Source: Candidatus Sulfurimonas baltica (lineage in GTDB: Bacteria; Campylobacterota; Campylobacteria; Campylobacterales; Sulfurimonadaceae). From it: DNA of 64,000 nucleotides. Position 1 is the stretch's first letter, and every line of letters begins with the position of its first letter. The notes under the pieces are model-generated. The model saw only the letters and a program-made list of their open reading frames with translations. It was not told the origin of the DNA and made no database searches. The translations under genes were made by a program, and so were the position numbers. Positions 56,475 to 64,000 of this stretch are shown one piece after another. The stretch is from the NCBI RefSeq assembly GCF_015265455.1, contig NZ_CP054492.1:2542001-2606000 (forward strand), in the 5' to 3' direction.

Positions 56475-57839
56475 TTATAGTTTACCTATACCCTCTATCA
56501 GGTCATCCGGAGTAAGTGAAAAATTAGAACCGTTGTAGTTTAGCGCCAGTTTCACATGTGCTAAAGAGCCGTTTATAGCAGCAAAAAAACAATCATGTCC
56601 TTGAGCAAGAAGTGAACCCACTAAACCACTTAAAACATCGCCGCTGCCGCCTTTTGCCAAAGCAGAAGTTCCATGAGGATTTATATAAAACTTATTACCA
56701 TTGGCTATAATTACATTTGCCCCTTTTAAGATAAGTGTTACATGTGGAAACACTTTACAAAAATCTTCTACATATTTAAAACGGTTTTTTTGTAGTTCTT
56801 CTACACTTATATCTGCTATCTTTGTTATTTTGAGAAGTGAGATAAACTCTTTTACATGTGGAGTTATAACTACATTTTTTCTCTTTAAAATATCTGAAAT
56901 TATTGACATGTAAAATATATCTGCATCTGCGATTAAAGGTAACTCATTGTCTAAAAATTTAGCCAACTCTTTGTCGCTAAACTCTTCTCCCAAGCCCATA
57001 CCGATTGCTATGGCAGTTGCATTTTTTGGAACTTCATGTGAGTACATTATGGTATGTGGAATATTTATATCTTCAAATCCGACAAGGGTAACCAACCCGC
57101 TTCCAAATCTCAAAGCAGACAGAGCACTGATTATCCCTGCTCCACTTTTATCTCCACATGCCAGTGCCAGATGTCCATAGCTTCCCTTGTGTGAATCCTC
57201 TTTAGTTCTAAATGGAAGAGTTAAGTCATCTAAATCAAGTAAATTCCAGTTGCTGCTTTTTTCATACAGCTCTCTGCTGAGACCTAAATTTAAAACTCTT
57301 ATCTCTCCTATAAACTCTTTTACTGAATCTAGGAACATGTTTCTTTTCAAAGCACCCATTGTAAGAGTTACGTCTGCTCTAAATTTAAAGGCAGATGGGA
57401 TATCACAAGCGATTTTAAAAGCATTAGACGAATTCATCTCGCTTATTATATTTTTTAAGTTATCACTAAGTTCACCACTAAAACCTGTTCCAACTATTGC
57501 ATCGACTAATACATCACAATCTTCAAGTTTTTTGGACTCTTTAACACCGATACTTTTGGCACGCTCCTCTTGAAGAAGTGCCATTTTAGAGCTTGGTTTT
57601 TTAGCATAAAAAATCGATACGTCATACTCTACATGTAGAAGTCTTGCACATGCGATGCCGTCGGCGCCATTATTTCCGCTTCCACATGCAAATAACACTT
57701 TTGCGCCCTTTGAAAATTTTGAACGAATATACTCAGCTATACCGTTGGCGGCATGTTCCATCAAAATATCTTCATTTAGAAAGAACTCTTCGTAGCATCT
57801 TTTATCTAAAGTAGCTACCTCTTCAAAAAGTTTTTGCAC
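56475..57839 (-). CDS. nnrD: Bifunctional NAD(P)H-hydrate repair enzyme
   Basis: 454 residues. The N-terminal half is the epimerase domain (VLFACGSGNNGADGIACARL, then VDAIVGTGFSGEL). The C-terminal half is the ADP/ATP-dependent dehydratase (GSYGHLALACGDKSGAGIIS, NPHGTSALAKGGSGDVLSG, the conserved GGSGD). Together they repair hydrated NADH and NADPH. Its end abuts the small ORF and thiG. It starts 2 bases from the neighbouring ATPase gene. Confidence 0.94.
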   Translation of the reverse strand: MQKLFEEVATLDKRCYEEFFLNEDILMEHAANGIAEYIRSKFSKGAKVLFACGSGNNGADGIACARLLHVEYDVSIFYAKKPSSKMALLQEERAKSIGVKESKKLEDCDVLVDAIVGTGFSGELSDNLKNIISEMNSSNAFKIACDIPSAFKFRADVTLTMGALKRNMFLDSVKEFIGEIRVLNLGLSRELYEKSSNWNLLDLDDLTLPFRTKEDSHKGSYGHLALACGDKSGAGIISALSALRFGSGLVTLVGFEDINIPHTIMYSHEVPKNATAIAIGMGLGEEFSDKELAKFLDNELPLIADADIFYMSIISDILKRKNVVITPHVKEFISLLKITKIADISVEELQKNRFKYVEDFCKVFPHVTLILKGANVIIANGNKFYINPHGTSALAKGGSGDVLSGLVGSLLAQGHDCFFAAINGSLAHVKLALNYNGSNFSLTPDDLIEGIGKL

Positions 57840-57841
57840 AT

Positions 57842-58576
57842 CTACTCTTCAAAAATATACTCATCTATCTGAACCACATTGCTCTTAATGTCGTTAAAAA
57901 GTAGAGTGTGATAGTCCGTTCTGTACTGATAAAAAAATCTATTTTTTGGTAATTTTTTCAACCTTTTTGTGTTAAAAGACTCAAGATCCGAACATTTTCC
58001 CAAATATAAAAACGTAAATAAAAGCTTTAACTGAGGATTTTCAAAGATACTGTGAGGCTGAGTCAAAAAAGTGAACCCATATTTTTTTAGATTTAAAAAG
58101 CCAAGCATGTAAAGCAAAAAGTCCTCAAATTTTGTATAAAAGCCATTTAGATTTTCAATATCATGAAAAAAGTAATAATAATTGTCCAAAAGCTCTTGTG
58201 TTTGAAGTACCTGTGTAAGCTTGCTTTTGATATCTCTTTTGTTGGAGAAATAGTTAGGGTTAACAGACATATATATATGTTTTTTCTCAGCTATTAGCTT
58301 GTTTAATTCATCTTTAAATGATTCACTCTCATCAAACCTTATATAATTAAAATGCTCGTCTTTGTATCTTAACTCAATATTATCCTCGTTTGAGTCTGAA
58401 AAATCAAGATATAAAGTCGGAACATCGCTGTCAATAACAAAATTTCTTATTTTGCATGCCAGATTTGTTTTGCCAGAACCCTCTTCCCCTAAAATTAGAG
58501 TGTTGTATCGAAGTGATCTCTCCTCTAGTCTCAACGTATTTATACTGCTTTCGTATTTCCCTAGTCTATCTCTCAT
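57842..58576 (-). CDS. P-loop ATPase of unknown role
   Basis: 244 residues. Walker A is visible as ILGEEGSGKTNLACKI (about 29-44) and VPTLYLDFSDSNEDN follows. It carries no other domain I recognise. The rest is aromatic- and Lys-rich. It is probably translationally coupled to nnrD (2-base gap). Small ATPases of this size are often accessory factors; no function is claimed. Confidence 0.75.
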   Translation of the reverse strand: MRDRLGKYESSINTLRLEERSLRYNTLILGEEGSGKTNLACKIRNFVIDSDVPTLYLDFSDSNEDNIELRYKDEHFNYIRFDESESFKDELNKLIAEKKHIYMSVNPNYFSNKRDIKSKLTQVLQTQELLDNYYYFFHDIENLNGFYTKFEDFLLYMLGFLNLKKYGFTFLTQPHSIFENPQLKLLFTFLYLGKCSDLESFNTKRLKKLPKNRFFYQYRTDYHTLLFNDIKSNVVQIDEYIFEE

Positions 58577-58734
58577 TTTATGCCTCTGGATAAAGTTTTT
58601 AACAAATATTATATCTTATAAAAAAGAATAAAAAAGTTTAATTTTACATACGCTTTAAATCTAATATAAAAAAATTATATTTCATAAAGCAAATTAGCTA
58701 TACAATTCGCAAATAATATTTATAAGGAAATCAT

Positions 58735-59754
58735 ATGTACTCAAAAACTCTTCTCTCCTTAGCTCTTGCTACAGCTTCGCTTCTCGCTTCTGGCTTGTCT
58801 GATAATGCAAAAAATGCAGGTTTACTGCCAATACCTAGTTCTGAAACTGAACTTTTAAAGTTGATTGACAATCCAAAAAATCCAATCACTAAAGAGAAGA
58901 TTGAACTTGGTAAAAAATTGTACTTTGACCCAAGATTGTCCAAGAGTGGTTTTATCAGTTGCAACAGTTGCCATAACCTTAGCGAGGGTGGAGATGATGG
59001 GATAAGTGCGGCAGTCGGTCATAAATGGGCTTCAAATCCACACCACTTAAACTCACCGACTGTCTATAATTCAGTATTTTTTTCTTCTCAGTTTTGGGAC
59101 GGTCGTGACCCTGACTTAGAAAAACAGGCACAAGGACCAATTCAAGCCCATCCTGAAATGGCAGCAACAAAAGAGCATGTAGTTGCAACTGTAACCTCTA
59201 TCCCTGCCTATGTAAATGAGTTTAAATTTGCTTACGGAGATGACGTAAAGATAAGCTTTGAAAAAGTTACAGATACGATTGCCATTTTTGAGAGAACACT
59301 TGTCACTCCATCCGCATATGATGACTACTTAAACGGTAAAGATGATGCGATGACTCCTCTTCAAAAAGCTGGTCTTAAAACCTTTATAGATAAAGGTTGT
59401 GCAACTTGTCACAACGGCGTTGCATTAGGCGGAGAGATGAATGCTTTTAACATTACAGGAACTTACATTCACCAAAATGTTGGTGATTTTAAGGGTAACG
59501 AAAATGGTATGGTAAAAGTACCTACACTTAGAAATATCACACAAACTGCACCATACTTTCATAATGGAAAAGTTTGGAATTTACAAGAGGCAATAGTTGA
59601 GATGGGTCGTATTCAAGTGGGTGAAAAAATCAGCGACAAAGAAGCTTCTTCTATAGAGGAGTTCTTAAAAGCATTAGATGGGAGAAAACCTGTTCTCTCT
59701 ATCCCTATGCTTCCAGCTTCAACAAGCACTACCCCTAAACCGGACCTTAACTAG
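58735..59754 (+). CDS. Di-haem cytochrome c peroxidase
   Basis: 339 residues with an N-terminal signal (LSLALATASLLASG). Two haem sites are visible: CNSCH (about residue 78) and CATCH (about residue 225), plus a conserved FGDPRLSKSG-like start of the mature enzyme (YFDPRLSKSGFISCNSCHNL). The methionine and loop regions PTLRNITQTAPYFHNG and MGRIQVGEKISDKE match CcpA/MauG-type peroxidases. It reduces hydrogen peroxide in the periplasm with electrons from cytochrome c. The gene is single, after an AT-rich 158-bp gap. Confidence 0.95.
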   Translation: MYSKTLLSLALATASLLASGLSDNAKNAGLLPIPSSETELLKLIDNPKNPITKEKIELGKKLYFDPRLSKSGFISCNSCHNLSEGGDDGISAAVGHKWASNPHHLNSPTVYNSVFFSSQFWDGRDPDLEKQAQGPIQAHPEMAATKEHVVATVTSIPAYVNEFKFAYGDDVKISFEKVTDTIAIFERTLVTPSAYDDYLNGKDDAMTPLQKAGLKTFIDKGCATCHNGVALGGEMNAFNITGTYIHQNVGDFKGNENGMVKVPTLRNITQTAPYFHNGKVWNLQEAIVEMGRIQVGEKISDKEASSIEEFLKALDGRKPVLSIPMLPASTSTTPKPDLN

Positions 59755-59767
59755 CCACTCCTATTTT

Positions 59768-59786
59768 TATACCCTTCTTGGGTATA
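59768..59786. terminator. Hairpin between ccp and purN
   Basis: TATACCC and GGGTATA form a 7-bp stem with a 5-base loop between convergent genes. U-tract absent on the plus side, so weak. Confidence 0.4.
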
Positions 59787-59795
59787 CAAGTAGCT

Positions 59796-60353
59796 CTATT
59801 CTTCGCTAAAAACTTTCACAATTGCTTTTGGCATTAACTCATACTCTAGCTCTTTTATCTTTTTTGAAAAACTCTCCAAAGTCTCGTTCTCACTGCGGAT
59901 AAACTCTTTTTGCAAGATTATATCTCCGCCGTCAAGCTCACTACTTACCCAATGCACGCTCACTCCACACCTATCACTCTCCCCCGCAAAACTTCTCTCT
60001 ATTGCTTTGGCGCCTTTATATTTTGGCAGCAAAGAAGGGTGAAGATTTATTGCTTTGATATTTGAAGTGAAAACAGAAGATAGTATTCTCATAAATCCGC
60101 TAAGCACAACCAAATCAGGAGCGTATGAATTTATTAATTTTACGAGCTCAGCGTCAAAGCTCTCTCTTGAATCAAAATCCACATGTTGCAAAACCTCTGT
60201 TTTTACACCGAGCAGAGTTAGCTTCTCTATACCTCTCGCATCTTTGTTATTTGTAATTCCGCATGTAACAAAGCACTCTTTTTTATGCAGCGACTGAACA
60301 ATATTTTGTGCATTAAAGCCATCACCGCTAAAGAGTATAACAATTTTTTTCAT
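59796..60353 (-). CDS. purN: Phosphoribosylglycinamide formyltransferase
   Basis: 185 residues. It transfers a formyl group to GAR in purine synthesis. Visible marks are ILFSGDGFNAQNIVQ, LSGFMRIL, INLHPSLLPKYKGAKAIERS (the catalytic Asn/His of INLHPSLL) and GVSVHWVSSELDGGDII. Usual enzymes have SGxGSN at the N-terminus; here SGDGFN. Confidence 0.94.
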   Translation of the reverse strand: MKKIVILFSGDGFNAQNIVQSLHKKECFVTCGITNNKDARGIEKLTLLGVKTEVLQHVDFDSRESFDAELVKLINSYAPDLVVLSGFMRILSSVFTSNIKAINLHPSLLPKYKGAKAIERSFAGESDRCGVSVHWVSSELDGGDIILQKEFIRSENETLESFSKKIKELEYELMPKAIVKVFSEE

Positions 60354-60435
60354 TTTAATAATTTCCTATTTTTTATGCAATAAAATTATATCTACATGTA
60401 CCAAAAAATGAAGACAAAAAGGGTATAATTGCGCT

Positions 60436-61398
60436 ATGAATTATAAAAAAATCGCACAAGAGACCTTAGAGATTGAAGCAAACACTCTTTTACAGAGTGC
60501 AAAAAAGATAGATGACGTTTTTGACAGAGCGGTTGAGATTATACTTGCATGTAGTGGTAAACTTATTATTACTGGTGTTGGAAAATCTGGACTAATCGGC
60601 GCAAAGATGGCTGCTACTTTCGCTTCAACTGGAACTCCTAGCTTTTTTTTACATCCTACTGAGGCGCTTCACGGTGACTTAGGCATGATTGGCAAAGAAG
60701 ATGTTGTTATCGCAATTAGCTACAGCGGAGAGAGTGAGGAGCTAAGCTCAATACTTCCACATGTAAAAAGGTTCAACACTCCTCTTATCGGTATGACAAG
60801 AGACAGGAATTCAACACTTGGAAAATATAGCGATTTAGTTATAGATGTAGTGGTTGAAAAAGAGGCTTGTCCTCTAAATATTGCACCGACAAGTTCAACA
60901 ACTTTAACTTTAGCTTTAGGTGATGCTCTTGCGGTTTGTCTAATGAAGGCTAGAGATTTCAAAAAAAGTGATTTTGCTTCGTTTCACCCTGGTGGAGCTT
61001 TAGGAAAACAGCTATTTGTAAAAGTTAGTGACCTGATGAGAACTAAAGATTTACCAATTATAAGTTCAGATACAAAATTAAAAGATGCCATTGTTAAGAT
61101 TAGCGAAGGTAGGCTTGGAACTGTACTAGTTACAGACAGCGAGAACAGACTGTTGGCACTTGTAAGTGATGGTGATATTCGTAGAGCACTTTTAAGCGAA
61201 GATTTTTCACTTGAAGATGAAGTTTACAAATATGCTACTCATAATCCAAGAACAATAGATAATGAAAATATACTTGCAAGTGAAGCACTTGTAGCTATAG
61301 AAGAGATGAAGATACAACTTTTAGTTGTAACAGATAAAGATAAAAAAGTAAAAGGTGTGCTTCACATCCATACTTTGATAGAAAAAGGTATTTCATAA
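60436..61398 (+). CDS. kdsD: D-arabinose 5-phosphate isomerase
   Basis: 320 residues: a SIS domain (about 35-180; GVGKSGLIGAKMAATFASTG and SYSGESEEL) and two CBS domains (about 205-320). It converts ribulose 5-phosphate to arabinose 5-phosphate, the first step of Kdo synthesis for lipopolysaccharide. Both regulatory CBS repeats are present. Its TAA stop abuts the start of the next gene. Confidence 0.94.
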   Translation: MNYKKIAQETLEIEANTLLQSAKKIDDVFDRAVEIILACSGKLIITGVGKSGLIGAKMAATFASTGTPSFFLHPTEALHGDLGMIGKEDVVIAISYSGESEELSSILPHVKRFNTPLIGMTRDRNSTLGKYSDLVIDVVVEKEACPLNIAPTSSTTLTLALGDALAVCLMKARDFKKSDFASFHPGGALGKQLFVKVSDLMRTKDLPIISSDTKLKDAIVKISEGRLGTVLVTDSENRLLALVSDGDIRRALLSEDFSLEDEVYKYATHNPRTIDNENILASEALVAIEEMKIQLLVVTDKDKKVKGVLHIHTLIEKGIS

Positions 61399-62187
61399 AT
61401 GATGAGATTAAATAAATACATTGCCCACCACTCAAGCTACTCAAGAAGAGAGGCTGACAAAGCCATTCAAGATGGCTATGTAAGAGTCAACGGTGAAATT
61501 CAAGACAACCCCGCAACACAAGTTGATGAAAAGGATGATATAGTTTACGTAAGCGGAAAACAAATCACTCCTAGAGATAAATACACTGTTATAGTCTATA
61601 ACAAACCAAAGGGTGAGCTTGTAACAAAGAGTGACCCTAAAGGTAGAAGAACAATATATGACGGATTAGATAAGCAGTACAAACACTTTATCCCTGTTGG
61701 GCGTTTAGACTACGCAACCGAGGGTGTTTTACTTCTTACGGATGCTTCTAAAATCGCGACTGCTCTTATGAACTCCAACCTAGAGAGAATATACAAGGTG
61801 AAAATCAAAGGCGAAATCACTTCTGAAATGGAGAGCGCTATGATGAATGGTATGACTATTGATGATGCTACTGCCGGTGGACACTCACACTCAAAAATCA
61901 CTTCAATGACGTTTGCACCTTTTATAGGTTATAAGATCCAAAAGAGCGAACATAACTACTCTGTTTTAAAAATAGCAATCTCTGAGGGTCAAAACCGTGA
62001 AATCAGAAGATTCTTTGCCCACTTTGGAACTGATGTTGCAGACCTTAAACGAATTAGTTTTGCAGAGGTAGAGTTAAATAATCTTCCAACTGGGAAAACA
62101 AGATTTTTATCTAGAAGCGAATACTCGGCTCTAACTACTTTTATGAAAGCAGAACAAAAACTCAAAAGAGAGCGTGGCGAGAAGTAG
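61399..62187 (+). CDS. RluB/RsuA-family pseudouridine synthase
   Basis: 262 residues. An S4 RNA-binding domain (LNKYIAHHSSYSRREADKAI) precedes the catalytic domain with GRLDYATEGVLLLTD, the family's active-site aspartate, and EGQNREIRRFFAHFG. It modifies rRNA or tRNA uridines; the exact target site cannot be read. It begins directly after kdsD, with no gap. Confidence 0.93.
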   Translation: MMRLNKYIAHHSSYSRREADKAIQDGYVRVNGEIQDNPATQVDEKDDIVYVSGKQITPRDKYTVIVYNKPKGELVTKSDPKGRRTIYDGLDKQYKHFIPVGRLDYATEGVLLLTDASKIATALMNSNLERIYKVKIKGEITSEMESAMMNGMTIDDATAGGHSHSKITSMTFAPFIGYKIQKSEHNYSVLKIAISEGQNREIRRFFAHFGTDVADLKRISFAEVELNNLPTGKTRFLSRSEYSALTTFMKAEQKLKRERGEK

Positions 62188-62189
62188 CC

Positions 62190-63371
62190 TTGTCAGATTT
62201 CACACACCTTTTACGACCAAAAAGCTTTGATGATTTAGTTGGGCAGGAGCATCTTAGTTCTCCAACCTCTCCGCTTAGGGTATTGTGTGAAAAGGGCGTT
62301 CTTGGGCATAGTTTTTTCTTTGGTCCTGCAGGGTGTGGAAAAACTTCAATTGCTAGAATTATTGCTAAAAAAATGGATATGCCATTTTATGAGTTTAATG
62401 CCACCTCTTTAAAAATAGAACAACTTAGAAAAATTTTTGAGCAGTATAGAAATGCTTTACAAAAACCTCTTATATTTATAGATGAAGTTCATCGTTTGGC
62501 TAAAAACCAGCAAGAAGTCTTACTTCCTGTTATGGAAAACAACTCTGTTTTAATCATAGGAGCTTCAACTGAAAATCCATTCTTTTCACTAACATCTGCC
62601 ATCCGTTCCCGCTCTATGCTTTTTGAACTTCATCACATATCAAACGAAGCACTTTTTAAACTTTTAGATATTGCACTGGAAAATTCTGAGCTTACATGTA
62701 CTGATGATGCCAAAGAGTATTTGATTGCTAGTAGCGGTGGAGATGCAAGAGCGATGCTAAAACTTTTAGAATTTTCTTCAAATATAAATACAAATATAAC
62801 ACTTGATATTTTAAAATCTTTAAGACCAAATGCTCTCTCTGCAGGAAGCAGTGAAGCCGGTGTTCATTACGACCTAACAAGTGCTATGATTAAATCCATT
62901 AGAGGCTCTGATGCTGATGCTGGTATATACTATCTTGCGAGACTTATAGATGGTGGGGAGAGTGCTGAGTTTATAGCCAGACGACTAGTTATTTTAGCCA
63001 GCGAAGACATAGGAAATGCAAATCCTCAAGCTTTAACACTTACAACATCCGCCATGACAAGCGTCTCTAAAATAGGCTATCCTGAAGCCAGAATTATTTT
63101 AGCTCAAGCTGTGATTTATCTCTGTGCCTCACCAAAGTCAAATTCAGCTTATGAAGCAATCAACAAAGCTTTAAACGCTGTAAACAATGGGGTGATGCTA
63201 GAGATTCCAAAGCATCTAAGACAGCATGGAGATGGCTATTTATACCCTCATGATTTTGGAGGCTTTGTAAAACAGAGCTACATGTCAAAATATTTGAAGT
63301 TTGTTGAGCTTAAAGATATTGGTTATGAGAAGAAAATGAAAGATTGGATAATAAGCATTACTAATATTTAA
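62190..63371 (+). CDS. rarA: RarA/MgsA-like replication-associated ATPase
   Basis: 393 residues. AAA+ domain with Walker A FFGPAGCGKTSIARI, Walker B LIFIDEVHRL and sensor 1 IGASTENPFFSLTSAIRSRS. The C-terminal part (LRPNALSAGSSEAGVHYDLT, RGSDADAGIYYLARLIDGGE) matches the MgsA/RarA/Werner helicase-interacting family. It acts at stalled replication forks. A TTG start is used 2 bases after the pseudouridine synthase stop, and the frame is correct from there. Confidence 0.93.
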   Translation: MSDFTHLLRPKSFDDLVGQEHLSSPTSPLRVLCEKGVLGHSFFFGPAGCGKTSIARIIAKKMDMPFYEFNATSLKIEQLRKIFEQYRNALQKPLIFIDEVHRLAKNQQEVLLPVMENNSVLIIGASTENPFFSLTSAIRSRSMLFELHHISNEALFKLLDIALENSELTCTDDAKEYLIASSGGDARAMLKLLEFSSNINTNITLDILKSLRPNALSAGSSEAGVHYDLTSAMIKSIRGSDADAGIYYLARLIDGGESAEFIARRLVILASEDIGNANPQALTLTTSAMTSVSKIGYPEARIILAQAVIYLCASPKSNSAYEAINKALNAVNNGVMLEIPKHLRQHGDGYLYPHDFGGFVKQSYMSKYLKFVELKDIGYEKKMKDWIISITNI

Positions 63372-63409
63372 AAATAAAAAGCTTTAATTGGTGGGTACTA
63401 TTTGTGTGA

Positions 63410-63443
63410 AGAGTGAAGTGTAACAAAAGTTACACTTTGCTCT
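63410..63443. terminator. Long hairpin between rarA and rplT
   Basis: AAGTGTAAC and GTTACACTT arms pair with a 4-base AAAA loop, extended outward by AGAG/CTCT. Between convergent genes, ending 5 bases before the rplT stop. Probably bidirectional. Confidence 0.65.
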
Positions 63444-63447
63444 TAGC

Positions 63448-63807
63448 TTATGAAGCTAATGCTGCTTTAGATGCTGTTGCAACTGCAGTAAATGCTGCTG
63501 CATCATTCATCGCCATATCAGCAAGAATTTTACGATCAAGCTCGATGCCAGATTTGTGAAGTCCATTCATAAACGTTGAATAGTTCATACCGTTAAGACG
63601 AGCAGCAGCGTTAATACGTACAATCCATAAACTACGGAAATCACGTTTTTTCTGCTTACGGTCACGGTGTGCATATACTAATGAACGTTCAATTTGTTCC
63701 TTAGCTTTACGGTAGTGTTTACGGCGTCCGCTGTAAAAACCTTTCGCTAATTTTAAAATCTTTTTGTGTCTTCTTCTACGAACAACACCTGTTTTTACTC
63801 TTGGCAT
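63448..63807 (-). CDS. rplT: Ribosomal protein L20
   Basis: 119 residues. Classic L20 start [20 protein letters not shown] and [20 protein letters not shown] are present. It binds 23S rRNA in early assembly. rpmI is upstream on the same strand. Confidence 0.98.
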   Translation of the reverse strand: MPRVKTGVVRRRRHKKILKLAKGFYSGRRKHYRKAKEQIERSLVYAHRDRKQKKRDFRSLWIVRINAAARLNGMNYSTFMNGLHKSGIELDRKILADMAMNDAAAFTAVATASKAALAS

Positions 63808-63909
63808 TTCTTTCCTTTTTCTTTACCCACTCACTAATTTGTGATGAAGGTGCCACTTATTTGGTGGTCTTGCCCAGATATTATCTGGAGATTTATGATA
63901 TAACTAAAA

Positions 63910-64000
63910 TTAGTTAATCATAGCCTTGATATTTGCTTCATCCGCTTTAGAAACAACTTTTGAGCTGTTTTGATCACGACGAGTGCCTGCATCTTGTTTA
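63910..64000 (-). CDS. rpmI: Ribosomal protein L35, C-terminal part
   Basis: The minus-strand frame ending at the TAA at 63910-63912 reads KQDAGTRRDQNSSKVVSKAD then EANIKAMIN, the end of an L35. It lies 102 bases before rplT in the normal order. The start is outside the window. Confidence 0.85.
   Translation of the reverse strand, partial: KQDAGTRRDQNSSKVVSKADEANIKAMIN

Overview
The window looks like a chromosome segment of a Campylobacterota bacterium, most like the Sulfurimonas / sulfur-oxidising Campylobacterales group. This rests on low-GC coding, infC-thrS separated from rpmI-rplT, histidine kinases of the HQWRQPL type, a di-haem cytochrome c peroxidase, and protein sequences recognisable as that phylum. 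No 16S gene is present, so the genus is inferred.

Left chromosomal block (1-18647). A tightly coupled operon encodes the end of an acyl/acetyl-CoA synthetase, pyruvate-dehydrogenase-type E1 alpha, E1 beta and E2, and a stand-alone acyl carrier protein. A universal stress protein, an Na,K-ATPase-like P-type ATPase and an AmrS-type radical SAM protein follow. Next come a GspE/PilB-like ATPase, rdgB, an MFS exporter, an ABC exporter, infC-thrS and ilvD. A four-tRNA operon (Gly, Leu, Cys, Ser) with a clear sigma-70 promoter ends the block.

Genomic island (18621-39110). About 20.5 kb is inserted at the 3' end of tRNA-Ser(TGA). A 27-nt direct repeat of the tRNA end marks both borders. A tyrosine integrase lies just inside the right border. 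Repeats with a GGTCTC core, two inside the left end and four inside the right end, look like integrase arm sites. The backbone carries two AbiEii-type toxin-antitoxin pairs and a plasmid/phage-like recombination set (DUF932, Gp157-like, Rad52-like, DUF2958) led by three tiny overlapping ORFs. It also has a replication-relaxation protein, a VirD4/HerA-like ATPase and an excisionase-like HTH gene. In the middle sits a secreted cargo operon: a 1322-residue lipoprotein, a small membrane protein, a separately encoded subtilase propeptide and a subtilase lipoprotein. A palindrome-rich gene-free stretch lies on one side of the cargo. On the other is a fused scar of two gene fragments, an integrase C-terminus and the C-terminus of a paralogue of the chromosomal gene at 41848-43683. 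The island therefore looks composite. I see no relaxase or mating-pair genes.

Right chromosomal block (39111-64000). A degenerate P-loop ATPase is paired with an MscS channel, followed by a large membrane protein of unknown function, an SDR oxidoreductase, a NYN/OST-HTH protein and putP. putA is broken by one in-frame stop and one frameshift in a G7 run. Then come a BamE-like lipoprotein, tRNA-Arg(CCT), a NifX-like protein, YaeQ, a kinase/response-regulator pair, thiG, nnrD, a small ATPase and cytochrome c peroxidase. The block ends with purN, kdsD, a pseudouridine synthase, a RarA-like ATPase, rplT and the end of rpmI.

The strongest leads are the island's att/arm-site architecture, the split propeptide-protease operon with a G9 tract before its first gene, the micro-ORF cluster, the ATPase-MscS pair at the island edge, and the doubly broken putA.
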